DNA of 64,000 nucleotides from Chlorobium sp. (GCA_028277485.1 JANQGE010000117.1:62001-126000), one strand, 5' to 3'; shown: positions 51,730 to 61,019, numbered from the stretch's first letter. Notes: generated by a model from the letters alone, not told the origin. Made by a program: numbers and translations.

Positions 51730-51737
51730 TATACAAA

Positions 51738-51773
51738 AGCGGACTTGTTTCAGGTCCGCTGTTTTATTTTTCC
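51738..51773 (+). terminator. Rho-independent terminator downstream of the cytochrome gene
   Basis: AGCGGAC (51738-51744) pairs with GTCCGCT (51754-51760), followed by gttttatttttcc. Confidence 0.8.
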
Positions 51774-51779
51774 TTCCCC

Positions 51780-52016
51780 CTTCCCGGTACTTCGCAAGCG
51801 GAATCCCCGAAAGATTGTGCCAGAGACTGAAAAGTGCTCCCGGCAAAGCGCTGGACGGCTCCCGACAAGTACCATGCCGATCATGGTCTCTTCGGGCAGT
51901 GACAGCACGCTGCTGATTATCACGCCGAGGCAGGGCATGACCGTAAGCTGAGCCAGAGCAGCAAACAGAACGGTTCTTCTCTTTGTCTCATGTAATGTAG
52001 CTCTATTCAGAAAAAA
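51780..52016 (-). pseudogene. Bile acid:sodium symporter (BASS)-family fragment
   Basis: On the minus strand one frame reads KRRTVLFAALAQLTVMPCLG, then VIISSVLSLPEETMIGMVLVG. A second frame continues with PGALFSLWHNLSGIPLAKY after an apparent frameshift. This is the order expected around helices 3-5 of BASS-family transporters. Start, N-terminal helices and C-terminal half are missing, so it is a decayed remnant. The family call rests on about 60 residues. Confidence 0.45.
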
Positions 52017-52107
52017 CGCTTCAAAAAACGGTAATAAAGGTGATGGGGAAATCCCTGCTCCATTTGTATCTTCACATGCAAAAACATGAAATACATCTGT
52101 GGTGATT

Positions 52108-52362
52108 ATGCAAGAGATTGAGTATATAGGCTATGCAGCAGGGGTGTTGACCACCCTTGCCTTTTTTCCTCAGGCAATCAAGGTATTCCGTTCGAGAAGA
52201 ACAAGGGACATCAGCCTGCTTTGGGCGGTGTTAATGACTATTGGGGTGTTTCTCTGGCTCTGTTACGGTTATGTCAACCAGAGCCTGCCCATGATTATAG
52301 CAAACGGCATTACCCTTCTGCTGTTGCTGATGATCCTCGTTTTCAAGCTGCGCTTCAAATAA
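52108..52362 (+). CDS. SemiSWEET-type (PQ-loop) transporter
   Basis: An 84-residue protein with three transmembrane helices. The PQ-loop motif is in LAFFPQAIKVFRSR and the RTRDISLLWAVLM segment is typical. SemiSWEETs dimerise to carry sugars. ATG 52108 is preferred to upstream GTG codons at 52099/52102. proC follows after 12 bp. Confidence 0.88.
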   Translation: MQEIEYIGYAAGVLTTLAFFPQAIKVFRSRRTRDISLLWAVLMTIGVFLWLCYGYVNQSLPMIIANGITLLLLLMILVFKLRFK

Positions 52363-52374
52363 ACCGACAACAAC

Positions 52375-53175
52375 ATGAGCAAAACAACAATCGGCTTTAT
52401 CGGGACGGGCAGGATCGCGAGAGCTCTTATTTCAGGGCTTGTGTGCGACAGCGGCAATGAAATTTCAGGTTTCGATAAAGATCCCGCTGCCATGGAAGCT
52501 GTCAGGGATGAATTCGGTATTGCACTTCGAACTTCCATGAAAGAAGTTGCGCGGGCGGCGGATATCATCATCCTGGCGGTGAAACCCTATCAGGTAAAAG
52601 AGGTTCTCGATGAGCTTCAGGAAAACCTTACAGCGGAGCATCTGTTGATAAGCGTTGCCGCCGGAATTACCTCCGAGTTCATAAGAACGCACTCAGGTGA
52701 AGATATGCGTGTTGTCCGTGTGATGCCCAACACACCATCCTTTGTGGGAGAAGGCATGACCGCCATAAGCGGGGGGGAATGTGCAACCGGCGACGACGTT
52801 GCAAAAGCGAAAAAAATTTTCAATGCCGTCGGCAGGGTGCTGGTGCTCGACGAGCCGTTGATGGATGCTGCCACTGCCGTCTCGGGGAGCGGAGCGGCTT
52901 ATATGTTTCACATTATCGCTTCTATGGCGGAAGGCGGGGTACAATGCGGCCTGTCCGGAGAAGACGCCGTGGCTCTCAGTGCACAGACCATGCTCGGTGC
53001 GGCGAAAATGGTGCTGGAGAGCGAAAAAAGCCTTGAAGACCTCATAAAAGATGTCACAACGCCCGGAGGGACAACCGAAGCCGGTCTGAAGCGGATGGAT
53101 GCCCATAATGTTCGCCAGGCCATGATCGACACCGTGAGAGCCGCTGCTGAGCGTTCCATTGAACTGAAACAATAA
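52375..53175 (+). CDS. proC: Pyrroline-5-carboxylate reductase
   Basis: A 266-residue NAD(P)H-dependent enzyme for the last step of proline synthesis. TIGFIGTGRIARALISG is the Rossmann motif, VVRVMPNTPSFVGEGMTA and AVSGSGAAYMF are conserved, and TTPGGTTEAGLKRM near the C-terminus is the substrate signature. The gene is complete. Confidence 0.95.
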   Translation: MSKTTIGFIGTGRIARALISGLVCDSGNEISGFDKDPAAMEAVRDEFGIALRTSMKEVARAADIIILAVKPYQVKEVLDELQENLTAEHLLISVAAGITSEFIRTHSGEDMRVVRVMPNTPSFVGEGMTAISGGECATGDDVAKAKKIFNAVGRVLVLDEPLMDAATAVSGSGAAYMFHIIASMAEGGVQCGLSGEDAVALSAQTMLGAAKMVLESEKSLEDLIKDVTTPGGTTEAGLKRMDAHNVRQAMIDTVRAAAERSIELKQ

Positions 53176-53184
53176 TCCGCCGCT

Positions 53185-54573
53185 GTGAAATCGCTGGTAT
53201 ACAGGATGGTAATTTTCCTGCTGCTGTTTTGTTTCCCTGGGCCGGTCAGGGCTTCGGATGCAGATCGGGAAAACGGCCCGAAAAAAGACCTTTTTCTTGC
53301 AACGTATGTCAGCAATCAGAACCCGTTTTCAGGAGAAGAAGTGGAACTCTCCTATACCCTGTTCTTCAAGGGGATCGCTCCGAAAATCAGAGACATCGAA
53401 AATCCGGTTCATCAGGGAATATGGGCTGAAGACAGCACTCCTCGAAGACTTATACCGAGCAGATCCGAGATCATTGACGGTGAAGCCTACCGGAGCGCGG
53501 TTATCAAGCGCATGAAACTGATTCCCGTCCAAAGCGGTAGGCTCAGAGTCACCGGCTACCGTTTGCTTTGCACCATTCCCAGAGATCTGGCAATAGGGAA
53601 CGAATCCATACCCGACGACTCGCTCACTCTTGCCGCACCCGACGTAACGCTGCATGTCAAACCTCTTCCGGAACCCAAACCGGCGGGATTCAGCGGAGCC
53701 GTAGGAACATTCACCGCCGCTGCCGTCACCGACAGGGACACCTTCCCTGCAGGTTCGCCGTTGCTGCTTACAACCACCATCACGGGCAGAGGCAATTTTC
53801 GAATCCTTCCGGAAATACCGCTTTCATTGCCTGATGGTTTTACCTGGATTGAAACCGCGTCCGCCGGAATATTTGACAGCACTTCCGGGGGGACAACGGG
53901 AAGCTTCACCAGAACGATAACCCTGCAGGCAGGAAAACCGGGAACATTTACCTTTTCACCTGTCACGTTTACCGCATTCGACCCCGGAAGGGAAGACTAT
54001 GCAACGGTATCTTCAAAAAACCTCACCCTGACGGTACAGCCGCCGCAGGCTTCCCCGTCAACTGGAAATCCTGGAGCCGCGGAGGAAGAAGGGCAACGGA
54101 TTGCGCCTGGGAGTGCGCAGCCTGAAAGCGTTGAAGACAACCGGTCACCGGTTTTGGTCCGGCTGCTTTCCGCGTTGTTCATCGCCCTGGCTGCCGTTCT
54201 GCTCTACTTCTTGCTGAAAAAGTTCCTGCAGGCCCGCCGCCCGGCAGATAAACCGATGAAAGAAAGTCTCGGCCAAAACAATGCACGGGAGCGGAAACCG
54301 GTGAGCTCACTGCCGGAGCTGCGCAACAAGCTGTATACGGCAATCAAGCATTACTGCAGCACAGAGCCACGGGGTTTGACAAGGAGCGAACTGAAACAAG
54401 AGCTGGAGCAACAGGGGATGGGGGAAACCTTCAGTAAAAAACTGTTTGCCCTGCTCGATGCAATCGACAGGGCGGAGTTTGCCCCGGGAAAAGCCAGTCA
54501 GGATGCACTGGGAGAGCTCCGGCAAGCCTGTATGTCCATCACAGAAGAGCTGGATAAGGGCCGCTTCTGCTGA
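53185..54573 (+). CDS. BatD-like protein
   Basis: A 462-residue exported protein. A signal peptide (residues 1-24) is followed by two beta-sandwich repeats starting ATYVSNQNPFSGEEVELSYTL and AVTDRDTFPAGSPLLLTTTI, one transmembrane helix near 330-350, and a cytosolic helical tail. The NPFSGEEV / FFKG pattern and architecture match BatD of the Bacteroides aerotolerance operon. It begins with GTG 53185 just after proC. The usual VWA partners BatA and BatB are not beside it. Confidence 0.82.
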   Translation: MKSLVYRMVIFLLLFCFPGPVRASDADRENGPKKDLFLATYVSNQNPFSGEEVELSYTLFFKGIAPKIRDIENPVHQGIWAEDSTPRRLIPSRSEIIDGEAYRSAVIKRMKLIPVQSGRLRVTGYRLLCTIPRDLAIGNESIPDDSLTLAAPDVTLHVKPLPEPKPAGFSGAVGTFTAAAVTDRDTFPAGSPLLLTTTITGRGNFRILPEIPLSLPDGFTWIETASAGIFDSTSGGTTGSFTRTITLQAGKPGTFTFSPVTFTAFDPGREDYATVSSKNLTLTVQPPQASPSTGNPGAAEEEGQRIAPGSAQPESVEDNRSPVLVRLLSALFIALAAVLLYFLLKKFLQARRPADKPMKESLGQNNARERKPVSSLPELRNKLYTAIKHYCSTEPRGLTRSELKQELEQQGMGETFSKKLFALLDAIDRAEFAPGKASQDALGELRQACMSITEELDKGRFC

Positions 54574-54577
54574 TTTT

Positions 54578-54610
54578 GGGTGCCCTGATGATTTCGTTTG
54601 GCGGGCGGTT
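54578..54610. repeat. Dispersed hairpin element, fragment
   Basis: gggtgccctgatgatttcgt followed by ttggcgggcgg resembles the 'cgccctgattacttcgttgg' stretch of the short form. Confidence 0.4.
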
Positions 54611-54661
54611 TCCGGTTGGCAAAGGAACACGGGGCCCAAGACAGTGTATGAAAAGGAAACT

Positions 54662-55486
54662 TCACTCGGCTAAAATTTCCAGGGCGATCTCAGGGTGATC
54701 GGTGATGATGCCGTCGGCACCCATCTTGGCAAGAGCTTTCATGGTTTCCGGGGCGTTGACCGTCCAGGGGACAATGCGGATGCCTTGTTCATGCAGCATC
54801 TCGACAAGGTTGCGGTTAACCATGGGGAAGAAGGGGTTCAGGTAATCCGGCTTGAAGCCAAGCCGGTTGAGTTCGGCTTCCGGGCTTTGCCACCTCCTGA
54901 CCAGCAGGCCGAGACAGAGCGCCGGAAGGATTTTTCTTGCCTCCCGGAGAATGCGGGCATCAAACGACTGTACCCGTATGCGGGAAGAAACGCCAGACTC
55001 CTTGATAACTGTACACACAAGCTTGGAATACTCCTGCGGGGGAGGGTGCAGGAGCCCGTCGCCCTTGGCGCCGGACTTCACTTCCAGGTTGTAGATTACC
55101 CTGCCCGGGCGCCGCAGTTTTTCCAATCGCTGTTCCACGGAACGGAACACGTTCTCAAGGAGAGGCTTTACCGCCTGAACCTTTTCCTGGCGGGGAAACT
55201 CAGCCGAAGTGCACCCGCAGTTAAAACGGCCGATATCCGAGTACTTCATCTTATAGAGTACGTAAAGCGCCTCATCCTTCTTCGTCAGCACTCTTCCGTC
55301 AGGTGCCGCGCACAACCCCGCCTCCATGTATGGATCGTGGGAAACAACAACCCGGTTATCTGCGGAGATACAGAGATCGAGCTCGATTGCATCAACCCCA
55401 AGCTCGACCGCTTTCAAAAATGCGGGGATGGTATTTTCCGGAAAGAAAGACCGGGCACCGCGATGAGCATGAATCTCGCACTGCAT
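54662..55486 (-). CDS. Glycerophosphodiester phosphodiesterase
   Basis: A 274-residue TIM-barrel enzyme that releases glycerol-3-phosphate from glycerophosphodiesters. HAHRGARSFFPENTI opens the active site, AIELDL and VVSHDP supply metal and catalytic residues, and PWTVN followed by MGADGIITDHPE closes the fold. No signal peptide is present, so it is cytosolic (UgpQ-like). Complete. Confidence 0.94.
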   Translation of the reverse strand: MQCEIHAHRGARSFFPENTIPAFLKAVELGVDAIELDLCISADNRVVVSHDPYMEAGLCAAPDGRVLTKKDEALYVLYKMKYSDIGRFNCGCTSAEFPRQEKVQAVKPLLENVFRSVEQRLEKLRRPGRVIYNLEVKSGAKGDGLLHPPPQEYSKLVCTVIKESGVSSRIRVQSFDARILREARKILPALCLGLLVRRWQSPEAELNRLGFKPDYLNPFFPMVNRNLVEMLHEQGIRIVPWTVNAPETMKALAKMGADGIITDHPEIALEILAE

Positions 55487-55519
55487 GGTTCAAAAAAGAC
55501 ACAACCTCGCTGCGTATGG

Positions 55520-56035
55520 CTACTCCCTTATAATCCAGTGCTTGAACCCTTCGAAGGTCTTTTCGAATACGCCTTCCTGTTTGACTTTGTCTTCATCAAG
55601 ATGTGCGTTTTCATAACCGACAAGACAAAAGTAAATTGCCTTGTCATAGAAGTAGTTCAGCCTGTCGATAAACTGCAAAGCACGGTTCATATCGATACCC
55701 TCGTTGATGATGCCCTCGTTCTGGATATAATGCCAGAGAATATCCTTTTCGAGAATCAATGAGTAGACCACCTCGCTGGATACAATCCCTGATTGGGCTC
55801 GCGACCTGCCTATCTTGCAGAAGTTTTCGGCGATATCTTTTTCAAGGCCCTCACGTTTTTCGATCCACTTTCCGAGTCTCCTGAAACGAGTAAAAACTAT
55901 ATCATGAAGTTCATTCTTGGATAGCTTCGCGTAACCCCTGGTCAGGGAATTGGTCCGAACCTCATTCACCCATCTGAGTGAAAGTGATTCGGCATGGTCT
56001 TCAATGAGACCGATAAAGCGATTGATGAGCAACAT
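55520..56035 (-). CDS. Stand-alone RsbRD-N-like helical sensor domain
   Basis: A 171-residue all-helical protein. The sequence FIGLIEDHAESLSLRWVNEV, then LSKNELHDIVFTRFRRLGKW, ENFCKIGRSRAQSGI and DRLNYFYDKAIYFCLVGYEN follows the pattern of the RsbRD N-terminal domain found at the front of stressosome proteins and some kinases. Here no STAS, kinase or GGDEF domain follows. It may be a small sensor acting in trans. It lies 33 bp upstream of the GDPD start on the same strand. Confidence 0.6.
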   Translation of the reverse strand: MLLINRFIGLIEDHAESLSLRWVNEVRTNSLTRGYAKLSKNELHDIVFTRFRRLGKWIEKREGLEKDIAENFCKIGRSRAQSGIVSSEVVYSLILEKDILWHYIQNEGIINEGIDMNRALQFIDRLNYFYDKAIYFCLVGYENAHLDEDKVKQEGVFEKTFEGFKHWIIRE

Positions 56036-56191
56036 GTTCCGGTTTATTTAAAGAATGGCAATTCCTCTACTTTTAAAAAGCTAAAGGTATTGAGAGAAGA
56101 TTTCAAATACAACCCACCTGTTTTTCAGACAATATTTTAAGCCCGGTCATACACCCAGGGGTTTTACTGAAACGATTTCAGAGCTTCTGCT

Positions 56192-56473
56192 CTATTGATT
56201 CTCTTGAGTAAGCCGATTGGTTTTGGATCCAGGTTTTTTTTTAGACTTTGTCGCCTTTTTTTTCCTGACCTTGTTGCCTGAATTTTTTGGGCGGTCAGGC
56301 AAACACAGGCCCTGCGTGCCGAAAAGTTCAGGGTAATAATTCTTTTTCTTGTTGAATTTGTTCTTTCGGTACTTTTTTTCAAGGTCGGCGTAAGGACCTG
56401 GCGGGTCTGGAGATGTGCTTGGGTTGTTGAAGTTCGGTTCCTCAAGCACCTTTTCAAAATCATCCGAAACCAT
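56192..56473 (-). CDS. Hypothetical basic protein
   Basis: A 93-residue frame (ATG 56473; a TTG at 56497 would add 8 residues). The N-terminus is acidic and Pro/Asn-rich (DDFEKVLEEPNFNNPSTSPD); the C-terminus is strongly basic (KVRKKKATKSKKKPGSK). No family is recognised. A second frame on the same strand overlaps it, and no clear ribosome-binding site is seen, so it may not be a gene. Confidence 0.4.
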   Translation of the reverse strand: MVSDDFEKVLEEPNFNNPSTSPDPPGPYADLEKKYRKNKFNKKKNYYPELFGTQGLCLPDRPKNSGNKVRKKKATKSKKKPGSKTNRLTQENQ

Positions 56474-56747
56474 GTCAGGATGAAATTTTTTATGCAAGCT
56501 TTTACACGTTTATGTTAACAATCCTGAGTCGCTACCTCTGAATAGTGATATGATCAATGGACTTGGTCCATGCTTGATGTCCGCAACCGGGGGTTAGTAA
56601 TTTAAAATTTTACCGGTAATTTGCAAGAGTGCTCGTGAACCGGTAAGCTATTTCATACGGAGTAACGCATTTACCGTTGCTTGTTGAGCCGAGAAGTATT
56701 AAATTTTGGAAAAAAATAACCCTTAATTCCTTAATCCGGAGAATACC

Positions 56748-56930
56748 ATGATAGACATTCGCAAATGGATACTTGCCGTCATCTGCCCGCCGGCTGCCGT
56801 GCTGGACAGGGAAGTCGGAACAATTATGCTTGTGGGGCTTTTAACGCTTCTATTCTGGGTTCCCGGTGTTGTTGCAGCCCTTTTCCTTTTAATTCAGCAG
56901 CAGGTTCAACGTCGTCAACCCCAGGTATAA
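56748..56930 (+). CDS. YqaE/Pmp3-family small membrane protein
   Basis: A 60-residue protein with two transmembrane helices. ILAVICPPAAVLDREVG and TLLFWVPGVVAALFLL match the UPF0057/Pmp3 pattern (VICPPLAV and the W-x-PG segment). Members are linked to membrane potential and salt stress. GGAG lies upstream of ATG 56748. Confidence 0.85.
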   Translation: MIDIRKWILAVICPPAAVLDREVGTIMLVGLLTLLFWVPGVVAALFLLIQQQVQRRQPQV

Positions 56931-56966
56931 TTTTTCCGGGAAACAGTGTTCCGGCAGCATGCAGGG

Positions 56967-57025
56967 CTGGGTAACGCTTTGTTGATTCCTTTCAGGGCGC
57001 TCACGGCAAATAAATAGAGGTGCCC
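56967..57025. repeat. Dispersed hairpin element, right-half fragment
   Basis: ctgggtaacgctttgttgat followed by gcgctcacggcaaataaata and gaggtgccc keeps the right end of the family and a shortened interior. Confidence 0.65.
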
Positions 57026-57210
57026 TTCAGTCTCGCAAAGCAGGCGGGGATTCATCAAACATGCCGTTCACCCTTTTGAAGTCGAATGTTGTGGGTTTTC
57101 CAGCTCGGGGAAAACAGCGTTAATGCTCCGGATTGTGCCTCTGCCGGGTGTATGAGCTGCCATAGGGAACTGTAAGCGCACGTTTCGAGGTCGACCGGGA
57201 GGGAGCAATC

Positions 57211-57702
57211 ATGAAAATACTCGTGGCTCTGGATTTTTCAGACGTGGCGGCTAGCGTAGTTAAAGCCGCGCGGAAGCTTGCAAAAGCATCATCGGCAACA
57301 GTCATCCTGCTGCACGTACTGCCAGAGGAGAACCAAGGCATCGAGTTTCATCCAACGATCGAACCGCATTATCATCCTCCGGAAAAATACTACCGTGAAC
57401 CTGACTCCTCCGAGGAGGGAGACACTGTTCCCATACTGCATGATAAAAACTTCAAGCATCTGCAGAACATTGCCGACACTCTGAATAAGGACGGGATAGA
57501 AACTTCATTCTCGGTTGTGCACGGGGATCCCGTAACAGCAATTCTTGCACAGGCTGAAAAAGAAGGGCCGGATCTTGTTATGCTGGGTTCACATGGGCAC
57601 AAAACCATCTACCAGCTTTTGGTCGGTTCGGTCTGCTCAGGCGTAGTAAAAGGATCAACCATCCCGGTTGTGCTCGTCCCGAAAGCGTCAGGGAAGAAAT
57701 GA
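57211..57702 (+). CDS. Universal stress protein UspA-family
   Basis: A 163-residue ATP-binding-type Usp. MKILVALDFSDVAASVV opens the fold, and GSHGHKTIYQLLVGSVCSGV followed by PVVLVP is the G-x2-G-x9-G nucleotide motif. An insert of about 25 residues (HPTIEPHYHPPEKYY region) with several histidines lies after strand 2. GGGAGG precedes ATG 57211. It is convergent with nqrF. Confidence 0.93.
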   Translation: MKILVALDFSDVAASVVKAARKLAKASSATVILLHVLPEENQGIEFHPTIEPHYHPPEKYYREPDSSEEGDTVPILHDKNFKHLQNIADTLNKDGIETSFSVVHGDPVTAILAQAEKEGPDLVMLGSHGHKTIYQLLVGSVCSGVVKGSTIPVVLVPKASGKK

Positions 57703-57790
57703 CCAATAAAAACAAGCAGGAATCCTGAGGCCGCACAGTTTGTCGAACTGTTGATTTGTTGAACCGCCAATACTACGAGGCAACTGGCTC

Positions 57791-57819
57791 ATAGGTCCCA
57801 TAGGCCTTATGGGACCTAT
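57791..57819. repeat. 12-bp-arm palindrome between uspA and nqrF
   Basis: ATAGGTCCCATA (57791-57802) pairs exactly with TATGGGACCTAT (57808-57819) around ggcct. It lies between two convergent genes. There is no T-run on either side, so termination would be factor-dependent or absent. Confidence 0.75.
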
Positions 57820-57851
57820 ATCCCCTCACAGAAATACCCTTAAGGGCGCCC

Positions 57852-59081
57852 TCAAGAGAATTCGTCGTACGATATCATCTCCTGCTCAACTCCGAGGCTG
57901 TAGAGCATCTTGTCAACCGATGAAACCATAACCGGCGGTCCGCACATGTAATACTCTATCTCCTCGGGCTCTTCGTGATCCTTGAGATAGTGCTCGTAAA
58001 GCACGTTGTGAATAAAACCGGTCAATCCGTCCCATTTGTCTACCGCAAGCGGTTCCGAAAGCGCGACATGATAGGTAAAGTTGGGAAATTCCCTGGCAAT
58101 GGCTTGGAACTCTTCATCGTAAAACATTTCCTTACGGGAGCGTGCACCGTACCAGAAGGAAACCTTGCGATCGGTTTTCAGTGTCCTGAAAAGATGAAAG
58201 ATGTGTGAACGCATAGGAGCCATGCCCGCGCCTCCACCGATATAAACCATCTCCCTGTCGGAGTTCTTGATGAAAAACGTGCCGTAGGGTCCCGAGACGC
58301 GGATATTGTCCCCCGGGTTCAGATTGAAGATATATGAAGAGCCAACACCAGGAGGAGCGTTCTGCCAAAGGCCCGGAGGAGGGGTTGCTATACGAACATT
58401 CAGTATGATAACATTGCCTTCCGCCGGGTAATTGGCCATGGAATATGCCCTGAATGTTGCGGCTTCATTGCGGCTCACGAGCTGCCACATGTTGAACTTG
58501 TCCCAGTCATCCCGGTACTTCTGTTCAATGTCGAAACTTGAAAAATGTATTTCCGGGTATTCCGGAATATCTATCTGGATATAGCCGCCGGCCTTGAACT
58601 CGAGTTTTTCCTTTTCAGGAAGTTCAAGCACGAACTCCTTGATAAATGTTGCAACATTGCGGTTGGAAAGAACGGTGCACTCCCACTGGCGGATGCTGAA
58701 TATCTCTTCGGGTACGTAAATTTTCATGTCCTCCCTGACTTTCACCTGGCAGGAGAGCCGTACATCCTGCTTGATCTCCGGGCGGGAGATGTGATTAAGT
58801 TCTGTAGGCAGCACCTGCCCCCCTCCTTCGGTAATCCGGCATTTACACATGCCGCAGGTGCCCCCCCCTCCACATGCGGAAGGAATGAAAATCTTTTCGT
58901 CGGAAAGGGTTGACAGCAGGGTACCGCCGGAGCTGACCGACAGGGTTTTCTCGTGGTTGTCGTTGATGGTAATCATGACCTTTCCCTGAGGCAACAGCTT
59001 GTTGGCCGCAGCATTGAGCACGGTGACGAGCAGGATGACAACCGCCACAAAAACCAGAACAGCTGAGAGAGCAACAAGCAT
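57852..59081 (-). CDS. nqrF: Na+-translocating NADH:quinone reductase subunit F
   Basis: A 409-residue NADH-oxidising subunit. One N-terminal transmembrane helix (about 3-24) is followed by a 2Fe-2S ferredoxin domain with CGGGGTCGMCKC near residues 70-81 and a later Cys in VRLSCQV. An FAD domain (FRAYSMANYP) and an NADH domain (VYIGGGAGMAPMRS, YMCGPPVM) complete it. Electrons enter here from NADH. It is the last gene of the operon. Confidence 0.96.
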   Translation of the reverse strand: MLVALSAVLVFVAVVILLVTVLNAAANKLLPQGKVMITINDNHEKTLSVSSGGTLLSTLSDEKIFIPSACGGGGTCGMCKCRITEGGGQVLPTELNHISRPEIKQDVRLSCQVKVREDMKIYVPEEIFSIRQWECTVLSNRNVATFIKEFVLELPEKEKLEFKAGGYIQIDIPEYPEIHFSSFDIEQKYRDDWDKFNMWQLVSRNEAATFRAYSMANYPAEGNVIILNVRIATPPPGLWQNAPPGVGSSYIFNLNPGDNIRVSGPYGTFFIKNSDREMVYIGGGAGMAPMRSHIFHLFRTLKTDRKVSFWYGARSRKEMFYDEEFQAIAREFPNFTYHVALSEPLAVDKWDGLTGFIHNVLYEHYLKDHEEPEEIEYYMCGPPVMVSSVDKMLYSLGVEQEMISYDEFS

Positions 59082-59113
59082 TCGGCAGAGTCTTAAAATA
59101 GTTAAACGGCTTC

Positions 59114-59740
59114 CTAAAGGTTGATACCCGAGAACGACATATACGCCATGGAAATCAGGCCGGTCAGCAGCATGGCGATACCCAGTCCCCGCAGCCCTTT
59201 CGGTACGTTGGAGTATTTCAGCTTGTAACGCATGGTCGCCAGTGTTACGATTGCAAGAAAAAAACCAATCCCCGCGCTTGCACCGAATACGGCTGCTTCC
59301 ATCAGGTCATACTCCCTTTCAACCATGAAAAGCGATGAACCAAGAATCGCGCAGTTAACCGCTATCAATGGCAGGAAGATACCGAGAGACTGGTACAGCG
59401 TCGGGCTGACCCTGTCGAGAACCATCTCGACAAGCTGCACCATAGCAGCAATGGTGGCGATAAAGACGATAAATGTCAGAAAGCTCAGGTCAACCTGTTC
59501 CATACCTGCGATACCTGTCCACTGCAAGGCACCCTGCCCGAGCAGGTACTCGTGGATCATCCAGTTCACCGGGACGGTTATGCCGTTGACAAACACCACG
59601 GCAAGGCCAAGGCCGATAGATGTTTCAACCTTTCTGGAAATGGCAAGAAACGAGCACATCCCTAAAAAGTAAGCCAGCAGGATATTCTTGATAAATATGG
59701 TTTCTACCGCCAGGCTCAGGTAGTGCGACAATGCTTCCAT
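59114..59740 (-). CDS. nqrE: Na+-translocating NADH:quinone reductase subunit E
   Basis: A 208-residue six-helix membrane subunit, homologous to NqrD and RnfA. IFIKNILLAYFLGMCSFLA and GSSLFMVEREYDLMEAAVFG are typical; the Cys in FLGMCSFLA helps bind the intramembrane Fe centre shared with NqrD. The start codon directly follows the nqrD stop, with GGGAGG inside the nqrD end. Confidence 0.95.
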   Translation of the reverse strand: MEALSHYLSLAVETIFIKNILLAYFLGMCSFLAISRKVETSIGLGLAVVFVNGITVPVNWMIHEYLLGQGALQWTGIAGMEQVDLSFLTFIVFIATIAAMVQLVEMVLDRVSPTLYQSLGIFLPLIAVNCAILGSSLFMVEREYDLMEAAVFGASAGIGFFLAIVTLATMRYKLKYSNVPKGLRGLGIAMLLTGLISMAYMSFSGINL

Positions 59741-60370
59741 CTATTCCTCCCTATAACCGGTTACTGTTCTCTGCAGCCAGATAAGCAGCCCGAGGATAAT
59801 GAACGCCCCGGGGGCAAGAAGCATCAAACCGTTGTTTACGTACCAGCCTCCTTGCCCCGCATAAAGGAAATCCGGAACGATTTGGAGCCCAAGCAATGAG
59901 CCGCTGCCAAACAATTCCCTCGCGGCTGCCACAAGCAGAAGAATCAGGCCGTATCCCATAGCGTTTCCCAAACCGTCGAGGGCCGATTCCCGCATGCTGT
60001 TTTTCAGGGCAAAGGCCTCGGCCCTGCCAAGCACAATACAGTTGGTGATGATCAAGCCGACAAAAATGCTTAGCTGTTTACTGATATCGTACAGGAAAGC
60101 CTTGAGAAGCTGGTCGATAACAATGACAAGTGTGGCAATAACGGTCAACATGACGATAATCCTTACCCTTGAAGGAATCAGGTTGCGTAATGCCGAAACA
60201 ATGGTGTTCGAGCCAACCAGCACAAAGATGAGCGCACCGGACATGACCAGTGCGGTATCCACTTTAACAGTGACCGCAAGAGCCGAGCATATTCCAAGAA
60301 CCTGCGTGGTGATCGGGTTGCTCCGGCTCAGAGGACCGGCCACAATACTGAAGTTTTTCCGTGTTGCCAT
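59741..60370 (-). CDS. nqrD: Na+-translocating NADH:quinone reductase subunit D
   Basis: A 209-residue membrane subunit. NPITTQVLGICSALAVT near residue 17 and IITNCIVLGRAEAFALKN near residue 107 carry the conserved cysteines of the NqrD/E Fe site. AAGGAAAG precedes ATG 60370. Complete. Confidence 0.95.
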   Translation of the reverse strand: MATRKNFSIVAGPLSRSNPITTQVLGICSALAVTVKVDTALVMSGALIFVLVGSNTIVSALRNLIPSRVRIIVMLTVIATLVIVIDQLLKAFLYDISKQLSIFVGLIITNCIVLGRAEAFALKNSMRESALDGLGNAMGYGLILLLVAAARELFGSGSLLGLQIVPDFLYAGQGGWYVNNGLMLLAPGAFIILGLLIWLQRTVTGYREE

Positions 60371-60389
60371 GTTTCTTTCCTTGTGTCGG

Positions 60390-61019
60390 CTATTTCCCGA
60401 GCATCATCAGGTAGTCCGTCAGATCGTCCCGCAAAAAACGGTTGATGCCCTCTGTTGTCAGCGAGGCACCGCTGATGCCGTCAACAGCGTAGTCGCTCTG
60501 TTCCTGAAGTCTGCCTTTTGCTATGGTTACGGAAACCAGCTCACCGTCTTTGAAAATTTTTTTGCCGGCAAACCGGCTGGTAAAGAAATCTTTTTCAATC
60601 TCACCACCAAGGCCCGGAGTTTCGCCGTGGTCATAAAAGGATATACCCTTCACGGTGTTTTTGTCCGGCTCGAGCGCTATAAAACCGTTAATGGTTGACC
60701 ATACCCCTTTTCCGGATATCGGAAGCACATATCCTTCAGGGCTTTCGGGTGAACCATAGATATAAAACCCATGCTCGTTGCCTTGGCTGTCCCGGACGGC
60801 TTGTCTGGTGAACTTCAAGGTGTACAGCTCCTCGACATCGGCGCTGTTCATAACCGGCTCGAGCGCTCCCACGGCTTTCAGGATATTCTTTTTGGTATCG
60901 AGCGCCTTGTTGAACTCCTGCCGCTCCTGGAGGCTTATCTTCATTACCGAAAGCAGCAGCGCGGAGATAACGGCCATTGTTATCACGAAAAAGTATGTAT
61001 AGCTGTTACTGCCTGGCAT
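60390..61019 (-). CDS. nqrC: Na+-translocating NADH:quinone reductase subunit C
   Basis: A 209-residue subunit with one N-terminal membrane helix (YFFVITMAVISALLLSVM) and a periplasmic FMN domain. The flavinylation motif DGISGASLTTEGI carries the acceptor threonine. ATG 61019 is the likely start, overlapping the nqrB end by 14 bp; an upstream start at 61058 lies deeper inside nqrB. FMN must be attached by ApbE, which is not encoded in this window. Confidence 0.93.
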   Translation of the reverse strand: MPGSNSYTYFFVITMAVISALLLSVMKISLQERQEFNKALDTKKNILKAVGALEPVMNSADVEELYTLKFTRQAVRDSQGNEHGFYIYGSPESPEGYVLPISGKGVWSTINGFIALEPDKNTVKGISFYDHGETPGLGGEIEKDFFTSRFAGKKIFKDGELVSVTIAKGRLQEQSDYAVDGISGASLTTEGINRFLRDDLTDYLMMLGK

